Source: Haloferax larsenii JCM 13917 (GTDB lineage: Archaea > Halobacteriota > Halobacteria > Halobacteriales > Haloferacaceae). Taken from it: a stretch of 35,783 nucleotides of DNA. Under the pieces are notes generated by a model, which worked only from the letters and a program-made list of their open reading frames with translations, had not been told where the DNA came from and did not search any database. The stretch is from the NCBI RefSeq assembly GCF_000336955.1, contig NZ_AOLI01000014.1, positions 1-35,783 of the forward strand, given 5' to 3'. Position numbers and translations under genes: made by a program. Shown here one piece after another: positions 1-8,757 of the stretch. The stretch's first letter is position 1. Each line of letters begins with the position of its first letter.

Positions 1-17
1 ATGTGTATAAGAGACAG
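1..17. other. Residual Nextera/Tn5 mosaic-end adapter
   Basis: The first 17 bases (atgtgtataagagacag) match the 3' part of the 19-bp Tn5 mosaic end used in Nextera libraries. They interrupt the cbiA reading frame, which is natural from base 18 onward. They are not genomic, so no biology should be inferred from bases 1-17 and the contig end is artificial. Confidence 0.95.
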
Positions 18-1227
18 CGTCTGAACTGTCCTGAATGCCGCTTCCTCTGACGACGTCGAAGGCGAACCGCGCGTCCGAGTCGACGTCTGCACTGGAGTAG
101 TGGAACTCGTGGCCGCGGAGTCGACCACTCTGACTCGCGGTGAGCGTGTCCGTCTTCGCCTGCAGTTCCACGTGGTCGAGCGCCTGATAGCGGTCGCACA
201 TCGTCACGGACGCCGGGAGCACGCCGGCCATCTCGTAGGTTTCGTCGTCAGTCGTCAGCGACTCGGTGAGCGCCATCAGTCCGCCGCACTCGCCAAATAC
301 GGGCAGGCCGTCGGCTGCGCGGTCGGCGATGTCGTCGAGCGCAGGGCTCTGTTCCAGCTCGGGGCCGTGGAGTTCCGGATAGCCGCCGGGGAGGTAGACG
401 CCGTCACACTCTGGAAGTGGGTCGCCCGCGACGGGCGAGAACGTCACCACGTCGGCCCGCTCTTGGAGGCGTTCGACACTCGCTGGGTAGGCGAAGCAGA
501 ACGCTTCGTCGCGGGCGAGTGCGACTCGTGCGCCAGTTTTCTCGGGCGGCTCCTCGGAGGCTGGCCGAGGCGGCTCCCGCGCGGCATCGACCAACTGCTC
601 GGGCCGAAGGAACTCGGCAGCCTCCGACAGCGCCTCCTCGTCCAGTGGCGACTCGTCGCCCATGTGAAGCCCCAGATGTCGGTCCGGAATTTCGAGGTTC
701 GACCGCGGCGGAATGCGACCGAAGTAGTCGATACCCGGCGGAAGGGCGTCTTTGATGCCGTTTTCGTGGCGGCCGCCGTGGGCGCGCTGGGCGACGATTC
801 CGGCGACGTCGATGTCGCGGCCGGCGTGTGCGGCGTATTCACGGAAGCCGTGTGCAGTGGCCGCGACGCTTTCCATCCCGGCTTTGGCATCGACGACCAG
901 CACGACTGGGATGTCGAGCGCTTCGGCGACCATCGCGGTGCTGGAGCCATCGCCGTCGTACAGCCCCATCACGCCCTCGACGACGCAGATGTCTCCCTCG
1001 CCGCGGTAGTAGTTCCGGCGGACGCCGTCGTCGCCTTCGAGCCACAGGTCGAGCGTCCGCGACGGTCGTCCGGCGACCTGCTCGTGGTGACTCGGGTCGA
1101 TGAAGTCGGGTCCGGCCTTCGCGGGCTGGACACTGTACCCTGCGTCTTGGAGCGCCTTCACGATAGCCAGCGTCGCGACTGTCTTTCCGACGCCGGAACT
1201 CGTGCCGCCGAGGACGAACCCCTTCAT
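18..1227 (-). CDS. cbiA: Cobyrinic acid a,c-diamide synthase CbiA, 3' end missing
   Basis: CbiA amidates the a and c side chains of (cobalt-)cobyrinic acid using ATP and glutamine. About 403 codons are visible, starting at ATG 1225-1227. The N-terminal P-loop GGTSSGVGKT lies at residues 8-17, followed by KAGPDFIDP and VVEGVMGLYDG, both typical of the MinD-like amidating synthetases. The C-terminal type-1 glutamine amidotransferase half has FGECGGLM with nucleophile Cys314 and GHEFHYS near residue 372. The frame runs off the left edge into adapter, so the last tens of residues, including the expected C-terminal catalytic His, are missing. The start overlaps the cbiE stop by 4 bases (ATGA), making it the last visible gene of the cobN-cbiC-cbiE-cbiA operon. 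It is truncated by the contig end, not by mutation. Confidence 0.93.
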
Positions 1228-2036
1228 GCTCGTTCTTCCTCCGCGATAGGCGCGCGAACCGCAAGTACGGACAGGTCCGAGTACGGCGTCGATTCGGGAC
1301 CGCTCCCGCCTGCGGACTCACTGAGTTCGCCGAGCGTGGTTCGCGTGATGTGTTCGCCGTCGTGGGTCAGTCGTTCGAGGACGAGCGCTTCCAGCGACTC
1401 GTCAGCACCGGAGTCGAGCAGGAACTCGGCGATGTCGCCCGGCATCAGGTCGAACGGCCGCGGCAACACGAGGAGGTGTCGCTCGCCGACGACTTCGGCC
1501 AGTCGGTCGAGGTCGGCATCGAGCGACCCGCTCTTGTGGAGCGTGACGAATCGGGTGTCCTCCATCGGCGTTCGCGCGCGACTCGCGGCGATTTGGAGCG
1601 AGGAGATACCCGGAATCGCCTTCACGGGTCGCTCGACGACCTGCTGGACCTTCCCGAGGAACTGATAGCCCGAGTGGTTCGGGTCGCCCATCAGCACCGC
1701 GGTCCCGCGCTCACCGGCCGCGACGCGCTCGGCGAACTCGCTCAGGGCTTCGGCTTCGTCGGCGTAGCCGCAGGTGAGCAGGTCGGCGTCGGTCTCGTCG
1801 GCGACGAACTCGACGACCGTCTGGAAGCCGACGACGACATCCGCTTCCTGAATGGCTCGCAGGCCACGCGGCGTCAGATACTCCAGATTCCCGGGTCCAA
1901 TGCCGACGCCGTAGACCGGATTGTCGGCCTCCTCGATGGGTGGTTCGGGTTCGGCAGCCGCAAACGTCGCTGGGTCCGGTCCCGAATCGAGGTCGTACGG
2001 GTCGTCCTCACTCTCGTACGAGTCGTCCTCACTCAT
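1224..2036 (-). CDS. cbiE: Cobalt-precorrin-7 C5-methyltransferase CbiE
   Basis: This is a 270-residue protein of the tetrapyrrole (SAM-dependent) methyltransferase fold. CbiE methylates C5 of the corrin ring and works with CbiT, which handles C15 and decarboxylation. The first ~38 residues are a low-complexity acidic extension (SEDD/DPYD). The SAM-site motif VGIGPGNLEYLT follows, then an MGDPNHSGY segment (the family's GDP loop) and PVKAIPGISSLQ, all hallmarks of CbiE/CobL-N. It is encoded separately from CbiT, which lies in the other operon at 17079-17636; in some organisms the two are fused (CobL). It overlaps cbiC upstream by 8 bases and cbiA downstream by 4. Confidence 0.92.
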   Translation of the reverse strand: MSEDDSYESEDDPYDLDSGPDPATFAAAEPEPPIEEADNPVYGVGIGPGNLEYLTPRGLRAIQEADVVVGFQTVVEFVADETDADLLTCGYADEAEALSEFAERVAAGERGTAVLMGDPNHSGYQFLGKVQQVVERPVKAIPGISSLQIAASRARTPMEDTRFVTLHKSGSLDADLDRLAEVVGERHLLVLPRPFDLMPGDIAEFLLDSGADESLEALVLERLTHDGEHITRTTLGELSESAGGSGPESTPYSDLSVLAVRAPIAEEERA

Positions 2037-2709
2037 GAGCGGTCAGGTCCACCTCGCCGTCACGTGCGTCGCTTGCGACGTGAATCAGTTCGTTCGTGAG
2101 CGCCGCCGCGAGGCCGCTTCCCCCTCGCTTTCCGACGTTCGTCACGGCGGGGATGTCGTACTCGTCGGCAATCTCGCGGATGCGCTTGCGGCTCTCCTCG
2201 GCTTTGACGAAGCCGACGGGGGTGGCGACGATGGCCGCCGGTCGAGTCCCGTCTTCGATGCAGTCGCAGAGCGCCAACGCGGCGGTCGGTGCGTTGCCGA
2301 CGACCGCAATCGCGCCCTCGTAGACGCCCTGTTTGTCGAGTTCGAGCACCGCGGCCGCGGTCCGGGTCATGCCCGTTTCGGCGGCGAGTTCGGCACCGTT
2401 GCCGATGGCCTTCTGGACCGGGCAGTCGTGGCCGCGGCCGGTGATTCCGGCTTTCGCCATCGTGATGTCTGTCACGATTGGCTGTTCGTCGAGGACGGCA
2501 CGCGCGCCAGCGACGACCGGGTTGTTCTGACAGCGAATGAGATGCTGGAACTCGATGTCGCCGGTCGAGTGGACCGCCTTCTGCCGCAGTCGGTCGTTCA
2601 GCGTCTCGTCGGGGACGAACGTCCGGACGATGTCCATGCTCGTCTCCGCGATATCCATCGCTTCCTGCGTCGTTGCACCGAGGTCCGCGTAGGCTTCTTT
2701 TTCAGTCAT
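2029..2709 (-). CDS. cbiC: Cobalt-precorrin-8 methylmutase CbiC
   Basis: CbiC moves the C11 methyl group to C12, turning (cobalt-)precorrin-8 into (cobyrinic) hydrogenobyrinic acid. The protein has 226 residues, close to the family norm. The catalytic histidine is in KAVHSTGD (His47). Also visible are ITDIxMAKAGI-like and VVGNAPTALxxL-like segments (here VTDITMAKAGIT and VVGNAPTAALAL) and the C-terminal ATPVGFVKAEESR motif. The gene overlaps the 3' end of cobN by 8 bases and the start of cbiE by 8 bases, which indicates one transcript and probable translational coupling. The assignment is secure; only the metal state of its substrate in haloarchaea is open. Confidence 0.94.
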   Translation of the reverse strand: MTEKEAYADLGATTQEAMDIAETSMDIVRTFVPDETLNDRLRQKAVHSTGDIEFQHLIRCQNNPVVAGARAVLDEQPIVTDITMAKAGITGRGHDCPVQKAIGNGAELAAETGMTRTAAAVLELDKQGVYEGAIAVVGNAPTAALALCDCIEDGTRPAAIVATPVGFVKAEESRKRIREIADEYDIPAVTNVGKRGGSGLAAALTNELIHVASDARDGEVDLTAHE

Positions 2710-5700
2710 TGGTCTGCGTCACCGCGTTGGTCGTGTTCGCTTCGAGGTCGCCCTCGACGGAGAGGTTGATGTCCTGTAGCTGTTCTTTCACGTCGGCGTC
2801 GGCGTCCCAGAGACCGCGGTCGATGGCCTCGATGAACGTCTCGGTGATGCTTTCGAGCGCCCACGGGTTCACGTCGCGCATCCACTCCTGTCGGTCCTCG
2901 TCGAAGGCGTAGGCCTCGGCGAGGCTCTCCCAGAGGGTGTCGCTGACGACGCCGGTCGTCGCGTCCCAACCGAGCGCGACATCGACCGTCGTCGAGAGGT
3001 CGCCCGCGCCCTTGTAGCCGTGTTCTTCCATGCTGTCGAGCCAATCGGGGTTGAGGACGCGCGCCCGCATCGTCTTGCGGACCTTCTCCTCGTTGGTGTA
3101 GATTTGCGGGTTGTCCGGGTCGCTGGAGTCGCCGACGTACGAGGCCGGGTCGCTGCCGGAAATCTCGCCGACGGCGGAGACGAACCCGCCGTGGAAGGCG
3201 TACCAGTCCGACGAGTCGAACTCGTCTTGCTCGGCGGTGTCTTCGATTTTCACCGTCGCTTCCACCCCGCTCAGGCGTCGTTCGAACGCTTCGTGGGCTT
3301 CGGTCACGCGGCCGCGACTCCCGAGAGCGTAGCCGCCCCATTGGACGTACACGTCCGCGAGGTCGCTTCTGTCGTCCCAGTTGCCTTCGTCGACCGCCTT
3401 GTTCGTCCCCGCGCCGTACCCGCCGGGCGTGGTCGTGAAGACGCGATGCTTGGCCAGTTTCTCGGCCTCGTCCGCGTCGAAGCCATCGTCTTCCAACTCC
3501 TCGGCTTCTTCCTCGACGTGCTTCTTGACGTAGTTCATCTCGTGCGGTTCGTCGAGTTCGACGACCGCGTCCACGGCGTCGTTGATGACGCTCGCGGCCT
3601 GCGGGAAGGCGTCGCGGAAGAGTCCCGAAACGCGGGTCGTCACGTCGATTCGCGGGCGACCGAGTTCGTCGAGCGGAATCGGCTCCACATCGTCGATGCG
3701 GCCCGCGTCGGTCCAGACCGGTTCGACGCCCATGAACGCGAGCACCTGTGCGATGGTCTCGCCGCGGGTTCGAACCGTCGGCGTCCCCCACGCGACGACG
3801 CCGAACTCTTCTGGATACTCGTCGTGGTCGTCGTGGTGGCGTTCGAGCACGCCGTCAGCGACGCGACTGCCCACTTCCCACGCCGGTTTGGCGGGCACCT
3901 TCCGGGGGTCGAGCGTGTAGAAGTTCCGGCCTGTCGGGAGCAAGTCCACGCCGCCACGAGTCGGTGCGCCGGAGCCGCCCGGTTGGACGTATTCGCCGTC
4001 GAGCGCGTTCGCAGTCTGCGGAATTTCGTCTTCCGCGGCGGCGATTCGCGGGGCGGCCTCCTCGCAGATGAACGCCAACACCTCGCGGAGGTCGTCGTGC
4101 GCGCCGCGCTTCGCTCGCGCGTCGCCGAGTTGGTCGATATCGACCACGAGCAGGTTCATGTTCACCTCGTCGTCGGTGTCGGCGTCGACCTCCGATTCGG
4201 GCACGTCGAAGTCGTGTTCCGCGAGGGTTTCGACCAGTTCGACACACTGGTCGTAGACGTGGTCGGCCGCCTCCGAGAGGTACATCCCGAGGTCCTCGTC
4301 GTAGGTCCCCGGTTCGTCTCGCATCTGGTCGTAATCGACGCCCATGACGCCCGCGACGCTCGCCCGGAGACTCGGCGTGTCGGCGTTCGGCAGTCGCGTG
4401 AGGGCGACGAGGTACTCCACGAGACGGTCGTTCTCCGGGGGTTCGCTCATCGTGTGCAGCCCCAGCCGAATCTGGGTCGTCTTCACGTCGGTCAGGTACT
4501 CGTGGATGCGCTCGACGAGGTCGTCGAAGTCGTCTTTTGCACCGATATCGTCGGCGTCATCGAACCCGAGTTCGACCGCGAGGTCCAGTTCGTCGACCGC
4601 TTCCACGACGAGTTCGCGGAGGTGGTCGCCGCGGTCGGGTCGCGCCTCGTCCATGCCCGCCTCGCGGTACTCGCGGGCGAGTTCTTCGAGGTCGGCGAGG
4701 TCGTCGTAGGTGCCTGCGGTCCGCATGACGGGCGTCAGGTAATCGACGATGGCCGCGTACGAGCGGCGCTTGGCCTGCGTCCCCTCGCCGGGGTTGTTGA
4801 TGATGTACGGGTAGACGTTCGGGAGGTCGCCGACCAACTGGTCCGGGGCGCTCTCGCCGTTCAGGCCGACCGTCTTGCCGGGCAGCCATTCGAGACTCCC
4901 GTGGGTGCCGAGGTGGACGACGGCGTCGGCCTCGAACTCGTTTCGAAGCCAGCCGTAGAACGCGAGGTAGTCGTGGGGTGGCTGAAGGTCCGAATCGTGG
5001 TACACCTTCGAGGGGTCCATTCCGAAGCCGCGCGGCGGTTGGACCGTCACGAGGACGTTCTCGAACTCGACGCCCGGAATGGCGAAGGGTCGCTCCGGCG
5101 GTTCGCCCCATTCTTCGACGAGATTGTCTTGGAAGCGCTCGTCGGTCTCCTCGAACCACTCGCCGTACTGGTCGGGCGAGACGACATCGACACTCAGGTC
5201 CCGAACGTCCTCGGGCGCGACCCAGCGGTCGTCGAGAGTGAGTTGCGACGTGAGTTCCTCGATGAGCGCCTGCCCGTCGTTCGGTACGTCACCCACCGAA
5301 TAGCCGCGCTCCCGCAGTTCGGACAGGAGGTTGACCGTACTTGCCGGGCTGTCCATCCCGAAGGCCGTGCCGATGCCGTCGTCGCTCGGCGGGTAGTTGT
5401 GGAGGACGACGGCGACGTTCTTTTCGTCGTTCGAGAGGTGGCGAAGGTTCGCCCAGTTGACTGCGAGTCGGGCGACGTGGTCCACGCGGTCCTCGATAGG
5501 GAAGTGCTGTTTCGGCGCGCTGCCGACGCCCGCCTCGTCTTCCATTCGCTCCTTTCCGCTGATGGGGTGGGTGATGACGTTGCCGTCGAACTCCGGCAGG
5601 GCGACCGACAGCGCGAGTTCGAAGCCCATCACGCCGGTGTCGCTGGCTTCGTACCGCGAGCGCGACCGCATCGTCGTCATCGCCTGCAACACGGGGACGC

Positions 5701-6517
5701 CGAGTTCCGTGAGGAACACGTCTTCAGCGCCGTCGCCTTCGTCGGACGCGCTTCGGCCGCGCTCGCTCATCGACAGCGAGAACATGAACGAACTGACGAC
5801 GGCATCGACGAGCGGGCCATCGTCGTCGGAGAACCAGTTTCGCGCGACCCACTCGGCGTTCTCCTGTCCATCCTCGTCGGTGGCGGGGTTACAGAACGCC
5901 GGGAGGACGTTCGCGCCGAGCGATTCCAGTCGTTCGACCATCGCGTCGACGTATCGGGTGTTCGCGTGCGTCCAGTGGGACTCGTAGAACCACAGACCAA
6001 TCGTCGGCTTGTCGTCGTCGTGAGTGTCGAGTAGTTCCTCGTACTCGACGCCAGGGTAGTCCGGGTGGTAGACGCCTTCAGTCGGCAGTTCGACCGGGTC
6101 GTCTGGTGCCGCGTCGAAGTCGTCGTACTCGGTGGCGAGGAACCGACAGAGGTTCTCGATGTTCACTACACCGCCGCGTTCGAGGTAGTCGTAGGCTCGG
6201 TCGCGGTCTTCCTCGGCGACGGTCGTATCCTGGAGGGCGAAGGCGTCGCCGGTCGATTTGACGACGAGTGGGACGCCCGCCTCGGCCAGTCGCTCGACGG
6301 CGTGGTCGTAGCCGGGCATGCTGTCTTCGGACCCGTGCAACCAGAGCACGACCGCCGTCGCCGACTCGACTTCGTCGACGAACGCGTCCACGTCGGTCAC
6401 GTCGTCGAGGTCGCTCGAAGACCGGACGACGAGGTCGAGTCCGTCCAGTCGCTGGGCGGCCTGTTGGACCGCACCCAACTCGTTTTCGGTCGCCGTGTAC
6501 AAGCCGATTGTTGGCAT
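2702..6517 (-). CDS. cobN: Cobaltochelatase large subunit CobN
   Basis: CobN (1271 residues) is the porphyrin-binding catalytic subunit of the ATP-dependent class I chelatase that inserts cobalt. It is homologous to ChlH/BchH. Motifs of the CobN/Mg-chelatase H family are clear: VVHLGTHGSLEWLPGKT near residue 530-550, PYIINNPGEGTQAKRR soon after, and PGGYGAGTNKAV in the C-terminal third. Length matches the family. The start is the ATG at 6515-6517, just inside the 48-bp gap shared with divergent chlID, whose product supplies the AAA+ and vWA partners. It is the first gene of the cobN-cbiC-cbiE-cbiA run. A >1000-codon open frame on the opposite strand (3020-6034) is an antisense shadow. Confidence 0.95.
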   Translation of the reverse strand: MPTIGLYTATENELGAVQQAAQRLDGLDLVVRSSSDLDDVTDVDAFVDEVESATAVVLWLHGSEDSMPGYDHAVERLAEAGVPLVVKSTGDAFALQDTTVAEEDRDRAYDYLERGGVVNIENLCRFLATEYDDFDAAPDDPVELPTEGVYHPDYPGVEYEELLDTHDDDKPTIGLWFYESHWTHANTRYVDAMVERLESLGANVLPAFCNPATDEDGQENAEWVARNWFSDDDGPLVDAVVSSFMFSLSMSERGRSASDEGDGAEDVFLTELGVPVLQAMTTMRSRSRYEASDTGVMGFELALSVALPEFDGNVITHPISGKERMEDEAGVGSAPKQHFPIEDRVDHVARLAVNWANLRHLSNDEKNVAVVLHNYPPSDDGIGTAFGMDSPASTVNLLSELRERGYSVGDVPNDGQALIEELTSQLTLDDRWVAPEDVRDLSVDVVSPDQYGEWFEETDERFQDNLVEEWGEPPERPFAIPGVEFENVLVTVQPPRGFGMDPSKVYHDSDLQPPHDYLAFYGWLRNEFEADAVVHLGTHGSLEWLPGKTVGLNGESAPDQLVGDLPNVYPYIINNPGEGTQAKRRSYAAIVDYLTPVMRTAGTYDDLADLEELAREYREAGMDEARPDRGDHLRELVVEAVDELDLAVELGFDDADDIGAKDDFDDLVERIHEYLTDVKTTQIRLGLHTMSEPPENDRLVEYLVALTRLPNADTPSLRASVAGVMGVDYDQMRDEPGTYDEDLGMYLSEAADHVYDQCVELVETLAEHDFDVPESEVDADTDDEVNMNLLVVDIDQLGDARAKRGAHDDLREVLAFICEEAAPRIAAAEDEIPQTANALDGEYVQPGGSGAPTRGGVDLLPTGRNFYTLDPRKVPAKPAWEVGSRVADGVLERHHDDHDEYPEEFGVVAWGTPTVRTRGETIAQVLAFMGVEPVWTDAGRIDDVEPIPLDELGRPRIDVTTRVSGLFRDAFPQAASVINDAVDAVVELDEPHEMNYVKKHVEEEAEELEDDGFDADEAEKLAKHRVFTTTPGGYGAGTNKAVDEGNWDDRSDLADVYVQWGGYALGSRGRVTEAHEAFERRLSGVEATVKIEDTAEQDEFDSSDWYAFHGGFVSAVGEISGSDPASYVGDSSDPDNPQIYTNEEKVRKTMRARVLNPDWLDSMEEHGYKGAGDLSTTVDVALGWDATTGVVSDTLWESLAEAYAFDEDRQEWMRDVNPWALESITETFIEAIDRGLWDADADVKEQLQDINLSVEGDLEANTTNAVTQTND

Positions 6518-6565
6518 TCTTAGTAAAGCATTATTGCCCTACTACAAGTAAGGTTTCATGACTTC
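6518..6565. promoter_or_regulatory. Divergent cobN / chlID promoter region
   Basis: Only 48 bases separate the cobN start (minus strand) from the chlID start (plus strand), so the promoters of the two chelatase subunit genes must overlap or lie in the coding ends. The stretch is AT-richer than its surroundings. On the minus strand, GAAACCTTACTTG (6544-6556) is a weak BRE/TATA-like match about 30 bases ahead of cobN. No clear TATA box is seen for chlID. The ATG at 6558 is followed by an in-frame stop, which favours the chlID start at 6566. Assignment is by position, with weak sequence support. Confidence 0.4.
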
Positions 6566-8746
6566 ATGAAGACGCAGTCGCTTCCGTTCCCGGCAATCGT
6601 CGGGCAAGCGGAGTTGAAGCGGGCGCTCTTGGCTGTCGGCGTGAACGACGAACTCGACGGGCTGCTCGTCCGTGGTGAGAAGGGAACGGCGAAATCGACC
6701 GCCGTCAGGGCGCTCTCTGAGTTGCTTCCGAAACAGGCAGTCGTCGCGGACTGCCCCTACGGATGCCCGCCGGACGACCCGGACCGACAGTGCGAGTCGT
6801 GCCGCGAGCGCGACGACCACGACGTAGAACTGCGCTCGGTCCCGCTCGTCACCCTTCCGCTCGGCGCGACCCGCGACCGGGTCGTCGGGACGCTCTCGGT
6901 CTCGGACGCGCTCGCCGGAGAGGCCTCCTTCGACCCCGGGTTGCTCGCTCGTGCGAACCGCGGCATCCTCTATGTGGACGAGGTGAACCTCCTCGACGAC
7001 CACCTGGTGGACCTCCTGTTGGACGCGGCCGCGAGCGGTGTCAATCGCGTCGAACGCGACGGCGTGAGCATCGAACACCCCGCCGAGTTCACGCTCGTCG
7101 GGACGATGAACCCCGAAGAGGGCGACCTGCGCCCGCAACTTCGGGACCGATTCGCGTTGCAGGCGACTGTCGTCGGAAGCCGCGATATCGACGAGCGAGT
7201 CACGATTATCGACCGCGCACTGGACCGCGGCCACGACTCGTCGGCAGTCGGTTCCGAGCCACCTGCGGCCTCCGACGCCTACCGCGACGAGACCGAAGCC
7301 TTGCAATCGCAGGTCCACGACGCGGCGGATCTGCTGGACGCCGTCTCGCTCCCGACTGACTTCAAGCGCGACATCGCCGAACTCTGTCTGGACGCGGGCG
7401 TCGAAGGCCATCGAGCCGACATCGCTATCGCCCGCACAGCCCGAACGCTGGCCGCCCTCGACGGCCGCACCAAGGTCATCGAGGGTGACGTTCGCGAGGC
7501 GGCCGCGCTCGCGCTCCCCCATCGCCTCCAGAGCCGCCCGTTCGACGACGCGCCCGACACCGACGAGATTCTCGACGACCACTTCGACGACGAAGAGGGG
7601 TCGGGAGAGGGTGACGCCGAAGGCGACAACGCGGACGGCGACGAGGGTTCCACCGGCGACGCCGACGCCGACAGTGAGACGGACGCTGATAGCGAAACAG
7701 ACCCCGACAGCGAGACAGGTCCGGGCGACGAGGGAAACGGAGGTGAGGAGAGCGACAGCGACAGTAATCGCGGCGACGCTCCCTCGGACGACAGTGGCTC
7801 CGACTCCCGCGACATCGAGACGGCCCCAAACTCCGACCGTGACGGCGACGATAACGACGACCACGGCAGCGACTCCGACCGCGACGGCGACGACAACTCC
7901 CCGTCGGACTCGGATTCCGACGACGAAGACGACGCACCCGACGCGACTCCTCTCCTTCCCGGACAGCAACGAGCATCAATCGGCGAGGTTGACGAGCCGC
8001 CACTCGACGACACGGAGATACGGGCAGAGACGCCCGGCGGCGGAACTCGTGCCACCGTCGGCGAATCACGTCAGGGGGGCGGGTCACGAGTTCGAACTGA
8101 ACCGGCGACGAACTCCGACGACATCGACGTGGCCGCATCGGTCCGGGCGGCGGCGACCGGCGGGCGAACCAGCGTCACCGAAGCGGACCTCAGAACCTCC
8201 GTCAAACGAGGCTCGGCCCGCTCGCTCGTCGTCTTCGTCGTGGACGCGAGCGCGTCGATGCGGTCGGCGATGCGCCAGACGAAAGGGACGGTGATGGCCC
8301 TCCTCGAAGACGCCTACCAGCAACGAGACGAAGTCGCGTTCGTCGCGGTCGCTGGCGACTCGGCCGAAGTGCTCCTCCCGCCGACCAACAGCGTGACACT
8401 GGCCGCCCGCCACCTGAAAGAACTCCCAACCGGCGACCGAACCCCGCTTCCGTCCGGATTGGACGCGGCCCATCGACTCGTCACTCACGCGAAGGCGGAC
8501 TCGTCGCTCGTCGTCGTCGTGACCGACGGCCGAGCGAACGTCGCCGACGGCAGTCCGACCGGAGAGACGCGGTCGGCGGCGCGGCAACTCGCAACCAGCG
8601 ATGCCTCGGTCGTCGTCGTCGATGCCGGAGACGACGGCGTCGGTGTGACCGACATCCTCGTCTCCGAGACGGGCGGCCAGCGAATCTCGCTTTCAGAACT
8701 CTCGGCAGAACGAGTGGCGGACGCCGCGACGCCGGAACAAGAGTAA
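6566..8746 (+). CDS. chlID: Cobaltochelatase AAA+/vWA subunit ChlID (ChlI-ChlD fusion)
   Basis: This 726-residue protein fuses the two ATP-driven partner modules of a class I chelatase, so with CobN it should form the cobalt-inserting complex. The N-terminal AAA+ domain has Walker A (GEKGTAKST, residues 37-45), Walker B (ILYVDEVN, Asp137-Glu138) and the LVGTMNPEEG sensor segment. A four-cysteine cluster (Cys63, 67, 76, 79) interrupts the early AAA+ part. A long linker (roughly residues 345-470) is almost all Asp, Ser, Gly and Glu. The C-terminal vWA domain carries the MIDAS motif DASAS (560-564). The gene is divergent from cobN and converges on the beta-propeller gene with 11 bases between their stops. 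Family members are often annotated as magnesium chelatase; the context argues for cobalt. Confidence 0.9.
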   Translation: MKTQSLPFPAIVGQAELKRALLAVGVNDELDGLLVRGEKGTAKSTAVRALSELLPKQAVVADCPYGCPPDDPDRQCESCRERDDHDVELRSVPLVTLPLGATRDRVVGTLSVSDALAGEASFDPGLLARANRGILYVDEVNLLDDHLVDLLLDAAASGVNRVERDGVSIEHPAEFTLVGTMNPEEGDLRPQLRDRFALQATVVGSRDIDERVTIIDRALDRGHDSSAVGSEPPAASDAYRDETEALQSQVHDAADLLDAVSLPTDFKRDIAELCLDAGVEGHRADIAIARTARTLAALDGRTKVIEGDVREAAALALPHRLQSRPFDDAPDTDEILDDHFDDEEGSGEGDAEGDNADGDEGSTGDADADSETDADSETDPDSETGPGDEGNGGEESDSDSNRGDAPSDDSGSDSRDIETAPNSDRDGDDNDDHGSDSDRDGDDNSPSDSDSDDEDDAPDATPLLPGQQRASIGEVDEPPLDDTEIRAETPGGGTRATVGESRQGGGSRVRTEPATNSDDIDVAASVRAAATGGRTSVTEADLRTSVKRGSARSLVVFVVDASASMRSAMRQTKGTVMALLEDAYQQRDEVAFVAVAGDSAEVLLPPTNSVTLAARHLKELPTGDRTPLPSGLDAAHRLVTHAKADSSLVVVVTDGRANVADGSPTGETRSAARQLATSDASVVVVDAGDDGVGVTDILVSETGGQRISLSELSAERVADAATPEQE

Positions 8747-8757
8747 CGCCCGGGAAG

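Noticed and set aside
100-1665. 521-codon plus-strand open frame at the left edge
   Set aside because: It covers cbiA and cbiE, whose minus-strand frames show clear domain motifs, so it is a shadow. The real cbiA frame is easy to miss because it runs off the edge.
3020-6034. 1004-codon open frame on the plus strand opposite cobN
   Set aside because: It mirrors cobN codon by codon. High GC at third positions keeps the antisense frame free of stops. Its sequence is rich in Arg, Val and His and has no motif, while the minus strand has all CobN motifs.
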